A stretch of DNA of 64,000 nt. Origin: Pollenia angustigena. Its lineage: Eukaryota; Arthropoda; Insecta; Diptera; Polleniidae. A program made the position numbers and the translations under genes. The stretch lies in the NCBI GenBank assembly GCA_930367215.1, contig OV884059.1, positions 150,968,511-151,032,510 on the forward strand, in the 5' to 3' direction. Shown here piece by piece: positions 11,343 through 22,907 of the stretch. The notes below the pieces were generated by a model. That model saw nothing but the letters and a program-made list of their open reading frames with translations, was not told the DNA's origin and ran no database searches. Every line of letters begins with the position of its first letter. Positions within the stretch are counted from its first letter, which is position 1.

Positions 11343-11706
11343 TCATAACGGAAAAAAATGTAGAGACCAAATAAACTTTTTATGAAAACCAAACTTACTT
11401 ATCTTTTCTTTGAACAAAGTAATAGGCAATCAAATTGGTAGCGGGACTTTTGCCCCACCTTGTATTATAAAAGAAATTTGCTGCATAACTTTTCTGCATT
11501 TCCGTTTTGAATTTTCAGCAGTTACATACTTAATATGGCGTCTCTTTCTTCTTCTTCCTTTTAATAACAAACTTACGAAAACATTCAACGAGATATACTT
11601 TTTCATTTGCCTTTCCCTTTTTATGGACAGGGACTCACGTCCTTCAATTGGTACAAAATATTTACCTAGAGAAAAAACATTTTTCAAAATGTTCACCTAG
11701 ATAATA
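11343..11706. other. Non-coding stretch after the mariner relic
   Basis: The first ~130 bp is probably the untranslated end of the mariner copy (ACTTTTGCCCCACCTTG near 11446). Overlapping open frames on both strands at 11410-11700 show no domain and are not called as genes. Confidence 0.4.
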
Positions 11707-11955
11707 TCGAGCCCTAAATGTAAAAATAACGTAAGCGACATCATTTTCAATTTTTGTTTTTTGTAATAAATTACTTTATTGGCAACACTTGCATCATCTC
11801 CTAAAATCGCATGGTCACATAATGTGCCGCTACGATTTTATAGCAAGAACAATTTTATCGTAACCGACAAATTTCATACAAAATGTATATAAAATAAAAT
11901 CTCTCCTGTAAAATTTGGTTTTGCCGTTTACGTTTTTTTTGCGGTTAGGGCTCGA
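11707..11955. mobile_element. 249-bp MITE with TCGAGCCCTAA ends
   Basis: TCGAGCCCTAA at 11707-11717 and its reverse complement at 11945-11955 bound the element. Similarity continues inward (AAAAATAACGTAAGCG against AAAAAAAACGTAAACG), giving arms of about 33 bp. No coding capacity. A target duplication was not clear. Confidence 0.65.
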
Positions 11956-12415
11956 TGAATGGTTGTGGGTTCTTTATGGAGTTCTAATTTATCAGTGTTT
12001 AAAAAACTGCTGTCAAGTAGTTCATAAAATAGTGCTTTTTCTACGACTTCTTAATTTTTCAGTTTACAAAAACAAACTGATGCTTTCACTTCGGATTTTT
12101 AATACCTTAACAGACGCAGTAAAGTTAAAATTAAAAACGAAAAGTAATACAACACAAAGTTCTTCGGCTGTCAAATTTGTCGGAAGTGTTTATTTTGACT
12201 CACTGAAAATTTTTTATGAATTTTTAACAAAAAAAAAATTTCGAAATGTTGCTAAAATATTATTTTTTTTGTCAAAAGAAAAAAAAAAATCATGTTTCTA
12301 AAATGTCTGCGCATATAAGTTTAATTATCGAAATAACGGTATATCTTGAAAACAAGAGCTAACCTAAAAAAAAGGGTAACACCACTGGATTCAGCGTGCC
12401 CGAATTAGTTTAAAT
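11956..12415. other. AT-rich DNA without recognisable genes
   Basis: A 128-codon frame starting at 11915 runs through this stretch but is lysine/phenylalanine-rich, overlaps the MITE end and shows no domain. I regard it as chance. Confidence 0.5.
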
Positions 12416-12955
12416 CAGTGTTCGAAAATAAACAGTACATTATTTAGCGTTCGGCTCACACACCGAAGAACGATATCTATTTTTTTAGTGTTTGTGTAAA
12501 CATACACAAACCTTAATACCGTTCGTAACTATTTTCAAGAAAGAACCGTACATTATATAATGTTCGGTTCTTCGTTAAAAAACAGAACAATTGTAGTGAT
12601 ACTGTAGAAACACATTATATTTTAATGTTCTATAATGTTTTTTTCGTGTGTGTATTTTGTTTTTGTAAAAAATGTTTGGTTTTTTTTTATCAGCAAAAAG
12701 CGACGAACATTAACGAGCCGAACGGAACACATTAAAGTTCGTGGATTTTCAAAAAAAACCGAACGGAATTAAATGTTCTCATCATTTGTTGAGTATGATG
12801 AAAACAGCATTATTTTTGTGTTCGAAAGATGACAAACAGGGAAACGTTATTTTTTTAATGAATTTCTACACAAACACTATTAGCGTTTGTGTTTTCCACA
12901 AATCTACCGAACCGAACATTAAAGAACGATATTTAGTGTTTATTTTCGAACACTG
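12416..12955. mobile_element. 540-bp hAT MITE, family F, copy 1
   Basis: The ends CAGTGTTCGAAAATAAACA (12416) and TGTTTATTTTCGAACACTG (to 12955) are inverted. The flanks carry a perfect 8-bp target duplication, GTTTAAAT, at 12408-12415 and 12956-12963, diagnostic for the hAT superfamily. Non-coding. Copy 2 (20083-30215) is split by a LINE and copy 3 (50935-51424) is in the opposite orientation. Confidence 0.92.
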
Positions 12956-13024
12956 GTTTAAATACAATAATTAAACTTTATTTTTAGATTATTTTTTAAA
13001 TTTAAAAGATTTCGTTATTCGTGC

Positions 13025-14137
13025 CAGAGCTGTAAATGAATCATTCATTTTTGATTTTAATTCATTAATGAATTAGAAAATTTTGAATTAATTCTTTTTA
13101 CACAAATTAATGAATTGAATAAAAATTGAGTCAATTCAAATGAATTAGACAGAAATGAATTTCAATTCGTTTTCCAATTCAAATGAATTTGTAACATGAA
13201 TTGCAATTCGTTTCTAATTCAAACGAATTTCTTAAAGGGAATTGCAATTCATTTTACAGATTCATTTGAATTGAATTGCTTTTGAATTTAATTAAATGAA
13301 TTATAAAAATGAATTGCAATTCAAATGAATGAAATCAAAAATGAGTTGCAATCAATCAAATTCAAGAGCAGATCTAGGGTGAATTACTAAAATGAACTAT
13401 TTTTTATTGCAGTTTGAAGTTTTTAAAACATAAAGTAATAAAAAATTTTCCAATTGTAGGAAAAGTAGTAAGAATTTCGAGTAAACGAACATAGCTTTGA
13501 CAGCAAAAAAATGTTGTTGAAATTCAAAATTGCTAAAATCTTTAAAATTCGATTGAATTTAAAAAAAATTAATTTTCCACAATACACAAATATGAGATTA
13601 TTTAAACAAACAATTATTGTTAAACACACTTTTAATAATATTTTACACTATTTAATAAAAATAAAAATTTAAGTTTCTTTTAGCAAATAAACAACATTTT
13701 TCCATTTTGATAGGATTTTCGCCTATACCTAATAATTAAATTCCTATTTTGCCGCTACCTGACAATTCCATTCCAATGCAAAATAAATTCAAAATTCAAT
13801 CAATTCAGTTCAAATAAGTTGGAAATGAATTGCTAATTCTTTTTTTTAATTCAGTTTGAATTAATTCAAAATCAATTCAATTCAAATGAATCTGTAAAAT
13901 GAATTGCAATTCACTTTAAGAAATTCGTTTGCATTGGAAACGAATTGCAATTCATTTTACAAATTCATTTGAATTGGAAAAAGAATTGTAATTAATTTCT
14001 GTCTAATTCCTTTGAATTGACTCAAAATTCATTCAATTCATTTAATTGTGTGAAAAGAATTAATTCAAAATTTGCTAATTCATTGTATGAATGATTCACG
14101 AATTAATTCAAAAATGAATGATTCATTTACAGCTCTG
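13025..14137. mobile_element. hAT-like foldback element with arms of over 300 bp
   Basis: CAGAGCTGTAAATGAATCAT at 13025 is matched inverted at the right end (14137). The two arms stay similar for roughly 300-350 bp, built of GAATTGCAATTC and TTCAAATGAATT words. A perfect 8-bp target duplication, ATTCGTGC, is at 13017-13024 and 14138-14145. The unique centre (about 13370-13790) has no recognisable protein. The insertion lies inside a copy of dispersed repeat R. Confidence 0.92.
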
Positions 14138-14346
14138 ATTCGTGCTTAATTCCCAATTTTTATTCCTGATATAAACACTGAAATTTATTGTTGATGGCAT
14201 AAGCTATTCCTATGCGAATTTCACTGTTTTTTTTTTTTTTTTTTTTTAATTCCCTACGCTGTATAAGTGTATAAGAATTATAAGCAACAGTTCTACTTGT
14301 AACAATATCAAAGCTTAAACAAAAACATCAACAATAAACAGTGAGT
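14138..14346 (+). repeat. Dispersed repeat R, copy split by other insertions
   Basis: Shares GTGCTTAATTCCCAATTTTT, ACACTGAAATTTATTGTTG, AAGAATTATAAGCA and ACTTGTAACAATATCAA blocks, in the same order, with 57488-57722 and partly with 4195-4330. It ends CAACAATAAACAGTGA, an inverted echo of its own CACTG..TTTATTGTTG. A SINE tail (14229-14262) interrupts it and the foldback element at 13025-14137 abuts it. Confidence 0.65.
14229..14262 (-). mobile_element. SINE 3'-end fragment
   Basis: A long T-run followed by AATTCCCTACGCT matches the tail of the minus-strand SINE at 8289-8315 (T-run, AATACCCTACGCT). Only the last few bases of the body are present. Confidence 0.5.
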
Positions 14347-14820
14347 TAATCCCCAATTCTCTTTAAAATTACATAAAAATCATCTTTGTATGTAGTTTTA
14401 GAGATATTGAAAACAAATCTCAACACATTCGGCTAATTCGGAAAAATTATGATATTTTGAATATGAACTTTTGAAAATGTTTTCTCCTTCACGAATGTTT
14501 CTTATAGGATAACATGAATCTTCTCACCAAATTTCATGAAAATCGAAAGGAGCCGGGTCCCACTCTTGGCCAATTTGACATGAGTTCTTGAAACAAAAAT
14601 ATGTTCATTCATGTTTACAAGAATCCGGCGCAATATAATTTTTCGTAAACCTAAAAACCATAAAATTAAGAAACTTAAATAGTATTTTGTCAAAAATGCT
14701 TCCCCGATTTAATTATTGTTTGAAAATTTTCAAAAAAAACAATATCAACTTATGACAGGGCTGTAATTTCCTAAGCGTACGTAAGACTTGAGTGATAGTG
14801 TAAAATACGATTTTGTACAT
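14347..14820. other. AT-rich DNA without recognisable genes
   Basis: No protein domain, RNA gene or element boundary can be supported here. Confidence 0.5.
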
Positions 14821-15083
14821 CTATATATATAAAAATAAGTCCGTATATGTACGTCGCCGAACTACTCATAATCGTGCGATTTCAACCAAACTTATACACT
14901 ACGTAGGCAGTGGCCCATATATGGTTTATATGAAGTTTGGTTGAAATCCGATAACGCATGTGTGTGCGGTGCGTATGTGAAGTGAGTGTGTTTTTGCCGC
15001 AGGAAAACCAACTTTATTAAAAACAAGTGTGTTTCTTTTCTTATTTGGTTTTGCCGTGCGAAGCAGGCAACGGGCCCGATAGT
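14821..15083 (+). mobile_element. Helitron-like (Helentron-type) non-autonomous element
   Basis: Starts CTATATATATAAAAATAAG and ends with GTGCGAAGCAGGCAACGGG followed by CCCGATAGTA, a pairing typical of small insect Helitron-like elements (compare 34909-35370). It contains a perfect 16-bp hairpin, GATTTCAACCAAACTT at 14878-14893 with its complement at 14933-14948. No Rep/helicase is encoded. Class is inferred from the ends. Confidence 0.5.
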
Positions 15084-15950
15084 ACATACATAAATAAATA
15101 TATTTAAAAAAATGTAACAACAAATTTAATTAAATCTTATTATTTGATAAAACAAAAATATCTTATTACTCCTTATCCATTTAACTATGTACCTTGAATT
15201 GAAATTTCCTTTTATTAAATACTCCCTTCATACAGTTTGGACAATTCGATTAAGTATTTATTGTTTCCCATTTATTTTTTGTAATTCCTATTATATTTAT
15301 TATTTTCAATTTTCCTTCCATTTAATATGGGTTATTTTGAAAAATACATTTGTTTGTATAAATAAGCTTATTGTTTTTTTTTCTTTCTTCTACTATTCAA
15401 TATACATTACATATTGCAATGCAAAAAGCTTATACAAAAGTTCAGTTAAATTGAATGCAATGTTGTGCAAAAATATGTTTTCTGTTACATGGATAAAGGC
15501 AAACAAAAACAAAAAAAAAAAAAAATGTTTGAGAGATGGACTCTGATTTGGAAAAAACAATATGAAACATCATTTAAAGTACATACATACAGCATCATCA
15601 TCTACTTTATATGTATGTATATGAAAGTTGTATTAAAACAAACATGCAATACACAGAAGCAATAACTGCAAAATAACATTCAGCAGCAACAACAATGATA
15701 TTACTTACGACAAAACATGTTGCACTGTAAAACAAGTATAAACAACATAATAATGGCGAAAAGATTCAACAAATATTTTTATTGGAGGTTACAAGTTTAG
15801 AAACAAAAATTCTAAAAAGCTTTATAAGTACCAAAATAAGCCCAGAAAAAAAAACTTCGAATTCGAGACTAAAATTGTATTTTCTACTTTAACTTAAACC
15901 GAAAAAAAGCTTTCAGCTTTTATACTTGTTTTTTTTTTTTTTAAAGATTA
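15084..15950. other. AT-rich DNA without recognisable genes
   Basis: Open frames at 15187-15665 are phenylalanine/lysine/tyrosine-rich products of AT composition. No gene supported. Confidence 0.5.
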
Positions 15951-16220
15951 GTTAGTTGGGATTGTTATCTTTAAAATGAGCTACGGTCCATCATTCCCGG
16001 TTTTCTGGTTGGTCCACAGTGGTAAAAAGATCCCCTAAACATCATACTTGAAAAAAGTGCATTAAAAAATCTGCCTAAAATGCTCTAAAAAATCAACAAA
16101 AAAATTTTTTTAAATAAAAAAAAGTTGACAACGAGTTAGTTGGGATTGTTATCTTTAAAATGAGCTACGGTCCATCATTCCCGGTTTTCTGGTTGGTCCA
16201 CAGTGGTAAAAAGATCCCCT
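15951..16220 (+). repeat. Exact 86-bp direct repeat, two copies
   Basis: 15951-16036 and 16135-16220 appear identical base for base, from GTTAGTTGGGATTG to AAAAAGATCCCCT, separated by about 98 bp of AT-rich spacer. The repeat is more GC-rich than its surroundings. No protein or known element end is recognised. It may be a recent tandem duplication of a 184-bp unit. Confidence 0.85.
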
Positions 16221-17613
16221 GAATATGTTGTTCACAATGGTAATCCAGACTTTTCTTGTATTCATACAGGTTTTATGTTGTCCACATAAAAAAATTTGAA
16301 ATTTCACACATGTTTAACATATTTTTCAAACTTTATACTAGATTTCCTAAACAAAACTTGGATCTGAAAACCTTTAAGATTAAAAAAATTGTTCCGCTTT
16401 TCATGTTAAATAATATTAAGTCTAAGTTAAATTATATTAAGCCAAACGGAAAAACTTAATTACTTCATTGAAGCTCAAGAAGTTAAGTTTACTTAAAATT
16501 CAGGTTTTAGAAAAAGCTAATGAATTTATTGGAAAGCTTTTTTTATGCAAAGATTTTCTTTAAGGGTACTCTTACGTATTTTAACGAAAATGCCTCTCTG
16601 GTCTAACTATTATTTGAACATTTTCAAAAAAAAAAAAAAAAAAAAAACATATTTTCATGGCAGGATGGCATTTTCCTCAAACACGTTAAGCTTCGTAGAG
16701 ACGGTGGTCAAATCTTACAATGTTATCATTGAGATTGCCTAAAAATGTCTTGACCATTGTAAGCTCATTCTTCATGTCTATGACTATTGTAAGCTCATTC
16801 TTATTTGGCAAATGTGCAAAATTAATGTATCTGACAATAACACAATTGCCAGAAAAATATTTATATTGGCAACGCTGCTTACAATATTGGGAGATCTGAC
16901 AACCGTCTGTATATAGCGTTAGACTTGTGTGCTAAAGTAAAGTACACTTGAGTGTGTAAAAATTTTGATATAAGCATAATTGTACAATCATTTTTTTTTT
17001 TAATACAAACAAAACTCTAAGCCGTAAAAACCTTAAGTTTTCTTTAAAGTCAAAGCTTTAACCAAGCAAAAAAAAAAAATTTTTATATACTTAGTGAATA
17101 AGCTTAGGCTTTAATTTATCCAAGCAAAATAGTCTAAGATATAAAACTCTCACAGATAATTCTTATTTATTATCCACCACCAAAGACACTAATTTTACAA
17201 GAAAAGCTCAAATTTAATAAACGTACTTTTAAAACTATTATGCAACCGAAACCTAAACTTTAAAAAGCTTCATTTTCCCCAAAGTTGTAAGCTGTATTGA
17301 ACTTAGAAAAAAATTATTGCCTTTTAAATACTTTTTTAACCTTAAATAAATCTTTGAAAAGTATATTTATTTGTATTACTCCCAAAGAAGTTTGATCTAC
17401 AACAAAGAAAAAACTAACTTTAACTACTTAAAGCTTTCAATATTAGAAATCTTGAAAGGCCAAGCTTAAAAGGGCTTCAACATTAGAAAGCTTAAAAGCT
17501 TTTAATATAGATTATAGTAAAACTCTATTGTATATTGAGTGAATAAGCTTTAATCTAAATTGTACGAAAAATTAAACCTAAAAAGATCTAACTGAGCTAC
17601 CTAAATAACTGAG
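16221..17613. other. AT-rich DNA without recognisable genes
   Basis: Contains one small tandem duplication of CATTGTAAGCTCATTCTT-like sequence near 16755-16802. Otherwise no supported feature. Confidence 0.5.
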
Positions 17614-17829
17614 CTACCTAAATAAGAGCGGCAAGCGTCTGTTTTATGTCAAAACTTATCATTAACATACAGTTTATACGAAACAAACCTTAAGAACAGG
17701 AATTTAACACCACCCGGCTGGAAAATCTTATTTGATAGTTCGCTTGGTAGTTTTATTTTATTGAAAATATATATGGGCAATAGAATTTGCATGTTTAAAA
17801 AAACGCTTGCCGCTCTTGTTTAGGTAGCT
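17614..17829. mobile_element. Small MITE with AGAGCGGCAAGCG ends
   Basis: GAGCTACCTAAATAAGAGCG at 17614, continuing GCAAGCGT, is matched inverted, with one mismatch, by the sequence ending at 17829. Interior is short and non-coding. The left arm's outer part (ACTGAGCTACCTAAATA) is itself tandemly duplicated just upstream. Confidence 0.65.
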
Positions 17830-17835
17830 CTGTAA

Positions 17836-18612
17836 GGCCGAGGCCATACAATTAGCGGCTAAGCTTCAAGCGGCTGAGCGATGAGCGTCAAAGCGTCAAG
17901 TGGCTTAATACTGAGCGTCACTTCTGAGCGGTTAGTTGTTAAAATGCTATTGTAAAGAGTGGCTTGTTCAATGTTATTACGCAAAAATCGTATTCATAAA
18001 AATGTTATGCGTTTAAAAAAAAAAAATTGCAGCCTGTTCGTCGATTTCGAGCGAAGACTTCGTTCGCTTAACTTACATTTAAAACAAAAACAAATTATAA
18101 ACAAGTAAGAAAGTATAGTCGGTCAAGCCCGGCCATATGGCACCCTACAACACAGTATTAATAAACACATCATGCTAATGTGTCCATATTTATCAAGCAA
18201 GGGGAATTAAACCATTTATATACAAATCTACCCAATACAATACTGCCGTTTGTCTGTGAAATGCTTTGATTTGCTGTTGCTAAAAGTAAACACCAAATTG
18301 ACAAAACAAAAAAATAATTTCTCGGTCATATTTTTATTTTTAAAATTTGATAATCTGTCTTGCCATAATTCGGTCGGCTTTGTATGGATGAAATCATAAG
18401 CTCCATATTAACTTTTGCCATGTTTATTTTTTGACGCTCAGAAAACAACTAAAAATTAGAACAAGTTTTATTCCTGAGCGACGCCGCTTAGCCGCTCAAA
18501 AATTTCGCTCGCATGCCGCTCATTTCTCATTGGCCACTTTCATATGTTTTAATTTTTTGACGCTCATCGCTCAGCCGCTTGACGCTTAGCCGCTCATTGC
18601 GTGGCCTCGGCC
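17836..18612. mobile_element. Harbinger-like MITE with GGCCGAGGCC ends
   Basis: The terminal inverted repeats are about 57 bp with high similarity. They start GGCCGAGGCC and continue with GAGCGGCTAAGCGTCAAGCG-like sequence on both arms. The flanking trinucleotide TAA at 17833-17835 and 18613-18615 fits the 3-bp TWA target duplication of the PIF/Harbinger superfamily. Inside lie a partial repeat D (from 18100) and a half copy of the palindromic MITE at 53785 (CGAAGACTTCGTTCG near 18051). No transposase is present. Confidence 0.85.
18100..18230 (+). repeat. Dispersed repeat D, partial copy
   Basis: Begins AACAAGTAAGAAAGTATAGT and GTCGGTCAAGCCCGGCCATAT, matching the start of the family; the 3' half is lost or diverged. 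It is nested inside the Harbinger-like MITE. Confidence 0.7.
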
Positions 18613-18615
18613 TAA

Positions 18616-20074
18616 GAACTGTTATTATTTAAACAGGAAACTAGCTGTTACGTTTAGTAAAATATTTAACACAGTGTCAGTTTTGTTCAACCAAATGTTA
18701 ACTGGGTTTTATTTATGTACTTTTGTACACTCCACTACTAGATTTTTTTTCTCTATGGTTTTTAACTAAAAAATTTAGTCTTGTGGCTTAATGTTTCTAC
18801 ACAATGATCCTACACCCCTACACAAAACAAAACACACTCAATCCTTACGAATCACATTATGGGAATCATGTGAATCATACAGAGTTACTGATAGAACGAA
18901 CATAAAACGGTCAGTTCAAATAAACTATAACGAAATTCTATTAAAATTGTTATACATTTTGTTTTTTCTTCCTCCATGATTGTGATTAGTTGTGGGACTG
19001 ATTGAAAAAATAAAATAAAAAAATAATAAATAAAAATACAAAATTGCCAATGGATTTAAGCTGCAAATACTATGTTGTAATGGAAAAAATCCGAAATAGA
19101 AAATTTACAATTTTCCAACCATTTTATTCCCTGTTTCCTCTTAGAAATCAATTCAATTTTAATAGACAACATATGACTAACAAAATGTATGTATGTTGTA
19201 TGGAAGTTATAGATCATTATATTTAGGTCATTTTAATATTAATATGGGATATTCATATGGAAAAAAACTAAAAGCAAAAAAAAAACAAAACAAAAACCAA
19301 TTACGAAAAAGTACTTCTCATAATAACAATACAAAATTGTTGGGGATTTTGTTTTATTAATATTATTATAACATTTATTCAACCACAAAGCGTACAAATA
19401 CGTAAAACATTCAGCAAAAACCAAATAGCCAACCATATAACAATAATAAATTTATTATAACTAGTATTTTATTTGAATTTCAAAGTTTAAATTAAGGTGT
19501 GTATGGATGTACATCACATATGCATGAATGTGTAGCAACAAAAAGGGGTTTGATGGATTTTTTTTATTTCAACAATTTATTTCCTATTAAAGAATAATTA
19601 GTGCATAAAATTTAATAACACATATTTAATATAATTTGTTTGCGTGTACTAAAATAAGATACTAAATGGTCTATACCGATTTTGTAGAAGGGAAAAAATT
19701 AAACCTTAAAAATATGTAATGGTTTTTGCTTTTTTTTTTGCAGCTTAAAGTAGGCTTCAGTTTATTTTTTATTAGATTTGTGGTTAAGTTGATTATTGAA
19801 GTTGATGGCTTTTTTTAAGAAGATTACAAAAGATTCTGAAAACAATAAAATGAGAGAGAACTTTAATGTACTGCAGACGATTTTATTATGGGCTTGCGAA
19901 TTTTTGCTTGAAGTTAAACACTCAGTGTTCAAACAGAACTGAGGCTTCAACTGCAGGCAGCATTGTTAACAGAATGGGTGTCTATATGTGAGAGCATAAC
20001 AAAAATCGTTTTCAAAATAAAATAGATTGTTTTCATGTCAAATTGTATGGAAAATGTGGTCTCGACGCAGCTCT
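18616..20074. other. AT-rich DNA without recognisable genes
   Basis: Several short open frames (18791-18979, 19044-19226, 19239-19436, 19762-19950) show no domain. No element boundary was found before 20075. Confidence 0.5.
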
Positions 20075-20203
20075 GTTTGAACCAGTGTTCAAAAATAAAC
20101 AGAACATTTTTTATTAACGACTTGCCTAATGCGATTCAATGTTCAATTATTTTAATGTTTGCTGATGATGTTAAAGTTATTGTCAAGTATCTGACCAACA
20201 ACG

Positions 20204-20242
20204 CACAGTGGCGCCATTTGAGTTTTTTCGTTGCAAAAATCA
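20204..20242 (+). promoter_or_regulatory. Left Transib terminus: heptamer, 23-nt spacer, nonamer
   Basis: CACAGTG at 20204-20210 equals the consensus heptamer of V(D)J recombination signals. After exactly 23 nt (20211-20233) comes CAAAAATCA (20234-20242), similar to the A-rich nonamer. It is presumably the transposase binding and cutting site. Confidence 0.75.
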
Positions 20243-20479
20243 TATCTTTTGAACCGAATAATAATTGAACAGTTTAAACAGCATATGATAGATAACTGTT
20301 CAGCCTATGAAATGAGCGTTTGGAAAGGGTGCTACGCTTTGCAGGGGCCTATTTATGGGTTATCAAAGTTAAAATTAGTAGAAAAATCAATTTTATGGTA
20401 ACTAAAAAAAATTATTTTTACATTTTTAAAATTGTTTTTATTTTTTTTTTCTTTAGGGTTTTAAGTTTTAAATTATTAC

Positions 20480-22190
20480 CAGGGACCGTAAATAACAGTT
20501 ATTTCTGAAAATGTGACCCCAAAAACTCTCCATGTTAGAGTCAAGGAACACCTATAGTGTCATATACCAACAGATTCGTATTGACGAGCTCAATAAGAAT
20601 CTTTGGTGATCTTGAGAAAACGATCTAAACTCCGTAGTTAAGACTTATTTTTCAACGAAAAAATAAAAGTTGGAATGAAACTCGTAAAAAGAGAGTTTTA
20701 TTTTTCCGTCAAAAATAAAACTAATTTGAGGATTTTTATTTTTTCCGTCAGAAAATAAAACTCACTTGAGGAGTTTTACTTTTTCCGTCAGAAAATAAAA
20801 CTCATATTTTTATTTTTTTTTTTTTGATATTATATTGTTTATTTTCATGTAAAACGTCTAGAAATTAGTTTATTATATGTTTAGTTTAACGAACATAATT
20901 TTTTCCAAATTTTCTGCGGAAAGATTGGAACGTAGGTCGCTCAGAACCCATTTAAGAGCAGAGAATGCTCTTTTCACGCTCACCTGGGTTTGCTGGAACA
21001 CAGTGAACAATTTTTGATAATTTATACAAATATGGATAATGTATTTTTTTGCCTCCCAGAACTCTAAAAGAGGTTTATCAATCGATAAGGGCCTTGGGGA
21101 AAAATTATTTATTTCATAAAAAGCTTTTCGTTTTTCATCATCATCATCATCATCATTTTCATTGCTTTCCAGTTTCCTATCTACGTTTAGGAAGTTCAAA
21201 TACTGTCCCAAAAGCGATGTGTTGGATTGTGATGTATCGCAAACATTTGGCGAAGATTGCAGCGCTTCATTACTTGTTGAAGGTTGATCATCGTATTGAT
21301 TACTTCTTTAAGGTGGGTTCGAGCACACGTTAACTTTAAAGGCTCCTTCGATATAATGCAGTTAAGCCGCGAATCAAGATATATAGCTGCAAGAAATGTT
21401 GGATTTTTAAGTAAAACTTTCTCCCGCCGTTCTAGTTTTTCTAAAAATTTGGAGCCATTTGGCTACGTTTGAACCTCAATCAGAGTGCTTTATTTGGCAT
21501 TGACCAATCTTCAATACCCTTACGCAATATACACCAGAATCAAGAAACTGATTTTAAAAACTGATTTAAAAAATATTCTTTATGCAAAGAACGATAAGAA
21601 TTAATATTAAATAAACTCCGCTATTCGTAAAGATACATATCTTCAGTTGAAATACGAAAAAGCGTTACTAACAAACAATTTTACCAAATCAAAGCAATAA
21701 ATTCTTAGTACAAAAATATCTATGTAAAGGTCTAATTTTTAATACCAGTAAAAATATTGGGACTTAATTCGCGAATATTTGTTATTTTGATATGCTTGTT
21801 TATGGCATTGGAAAAAAATTCTAAATGTTAGTAATGTTGTTTTGCATTTCAAGTAACGATAAATACTTTAAGGCGTCTTGGACGGACATTGTAAAAAATT
21901 TCAAACGGAATGACAAACTAATTGTACCCATGTACATAAAATGAGTGTTATTTTTTGACTGTAAAAATAAAACTCCTCAAATGAGTTTTATTTTCTGACG
22001 GAAAAAATAAAACTCATAAAATGAGTTTTATTTTCTGACGGCTAAATAAAACCCTTTTTTAAGAGATTCATCCGACCTTTTATTTTTACGTCGAAAAATA
22101 ACTGTTTAAGATGGATTTTTTCATTTTAGCCACAAAATAACAGTTATTAAAAAACTTATTCGATATCACTTATAACCGTTACGGTCCCTG
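20480..22190. mobile_element. hAT element 1, deletion derivative, inside Transib
   Basis: Ends are CAGGGACCGTAA at 20480 and the inverted TTACGGTCCCTG at 22190. A perfect 8-bp target duplication, ATTATTAC, lies at 20472-20479 and 22191-22198. Subterminal arrays of GAGTTTTATTTT/AAAATAAAACTC with CCGTCAGAAAATAAAACTC units occupy about 20640-20815 and 21950-22040. A C-terminal transposase remnant remains on the minus strand (20873-21477). Confidence 0.93.
20873..21477 (-). pseudogene. hAT transposase C-terminal remnant (dimerisation domain)
   Basis: On the minus strand two frames carry parts of a hAT transposase. Upstream (about 21477-21295) is LEKLERREKVLLKNPTFLAA then IYLDSR, the segment before the insertion domain's end. 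After a frameshift near 21290 comes an acidic linker with six Asp. The C-terminal hAT dimerisation block follows: PLLEFWEAKK, QVSVKRAFSALKWVLSDLRS and NLEKIMFVKLN, with a stop at 20873. The RNase H-like catalytic core and N-terminus are absent. This explains why the element is a dead derivative, which would need an intact relative for movement. Confidence 0.88.
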
Positions 22191-22239
22191 ATTATTACCC
22201 AACAAATTAAAAAAAAAAATATTTTTTTTTTTTTAAATT

Positions 22240-22474
22240 TATTTTTCAATTTTCTGTCCTCGTATTTGGAGTTGAAGTTCTGAATGGTTCGATTAGATTT
22301 CACCCATTTTGCCTTGATATTTGCATATATCAGATAAAAATTATTTTTAAGAATTTCGCTTCTCTCAATATTTCCTTATAAGCTATCAAGTTCTTCTAAA
22401 GCAGCTTCCGTGAAAAGCTTTGGTGTGGTTGACTTTCTAAACAGTTCAAATAATTTTAAATTGTTCAACGCCAT
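22240..22474 (-). pseudogene. Unrecognised coding remnant inside Transib
   Basis: From ATG at 22474 the minus strand reads MALNNLKLFELFRKSTTPKL and continues FTEAALEELDSL, an in-frame stop, then IERSEILKNNFYLIYANIKA and KWVKSNRTIQNFNSKYEDRK. The charged helical pattern looks like a real, once-coding N-terminal exon rather than chance. It lies in the Transib part of the nest, between the hAT and the MITE, so it could be the first exon of the Transib transposase. I do not recognise the family, and that assignment is only positional. Confidence 0.4.
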
Positions 22475-22907
22475 GTTTTCAGTACTTAAATTGTTTAATG
22501 GTTTCAGTAGTTGTTGCGCCAACTTTCAGTCGTAGACTAATCCAGGCATTATGCTTATTTTGCAATATATAACTTTTGCCACAATGCCTAAAAATTTACC
22601 TGTTCCCTGCATACATATGGACTTAGGCTGAATAATGCAATTTTGATATTATGCACGTGTCCAAATAAGATTTGTGCCTACCTGTAGGGACCATTAGTCA
22701 ATATTGTTCTTGACCATTTGTACGCCAAAGTATTGTTTAAGTGAGGTACGTACCTGCTAATTTCAATGAGTAGTTTTTTAAGGGATGGACGCCATACAAT
22801 TTCTGCAACCATGTCTTTTTAACCTTTTTTACCCCTAGAAGCCAAACGGGCACGTACGGGCAGATAAAACCTTTTGAATTATGTAAAGAAATAATCAAAG
22901 ATCAGTG

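Noticed and set aside
11915..12301. 128-codon plus-strand open frame
   Set aside because: Low-complexity, overlaps a MITE terminus, and has no recognisable domain; typical of AT-rich chance frames.
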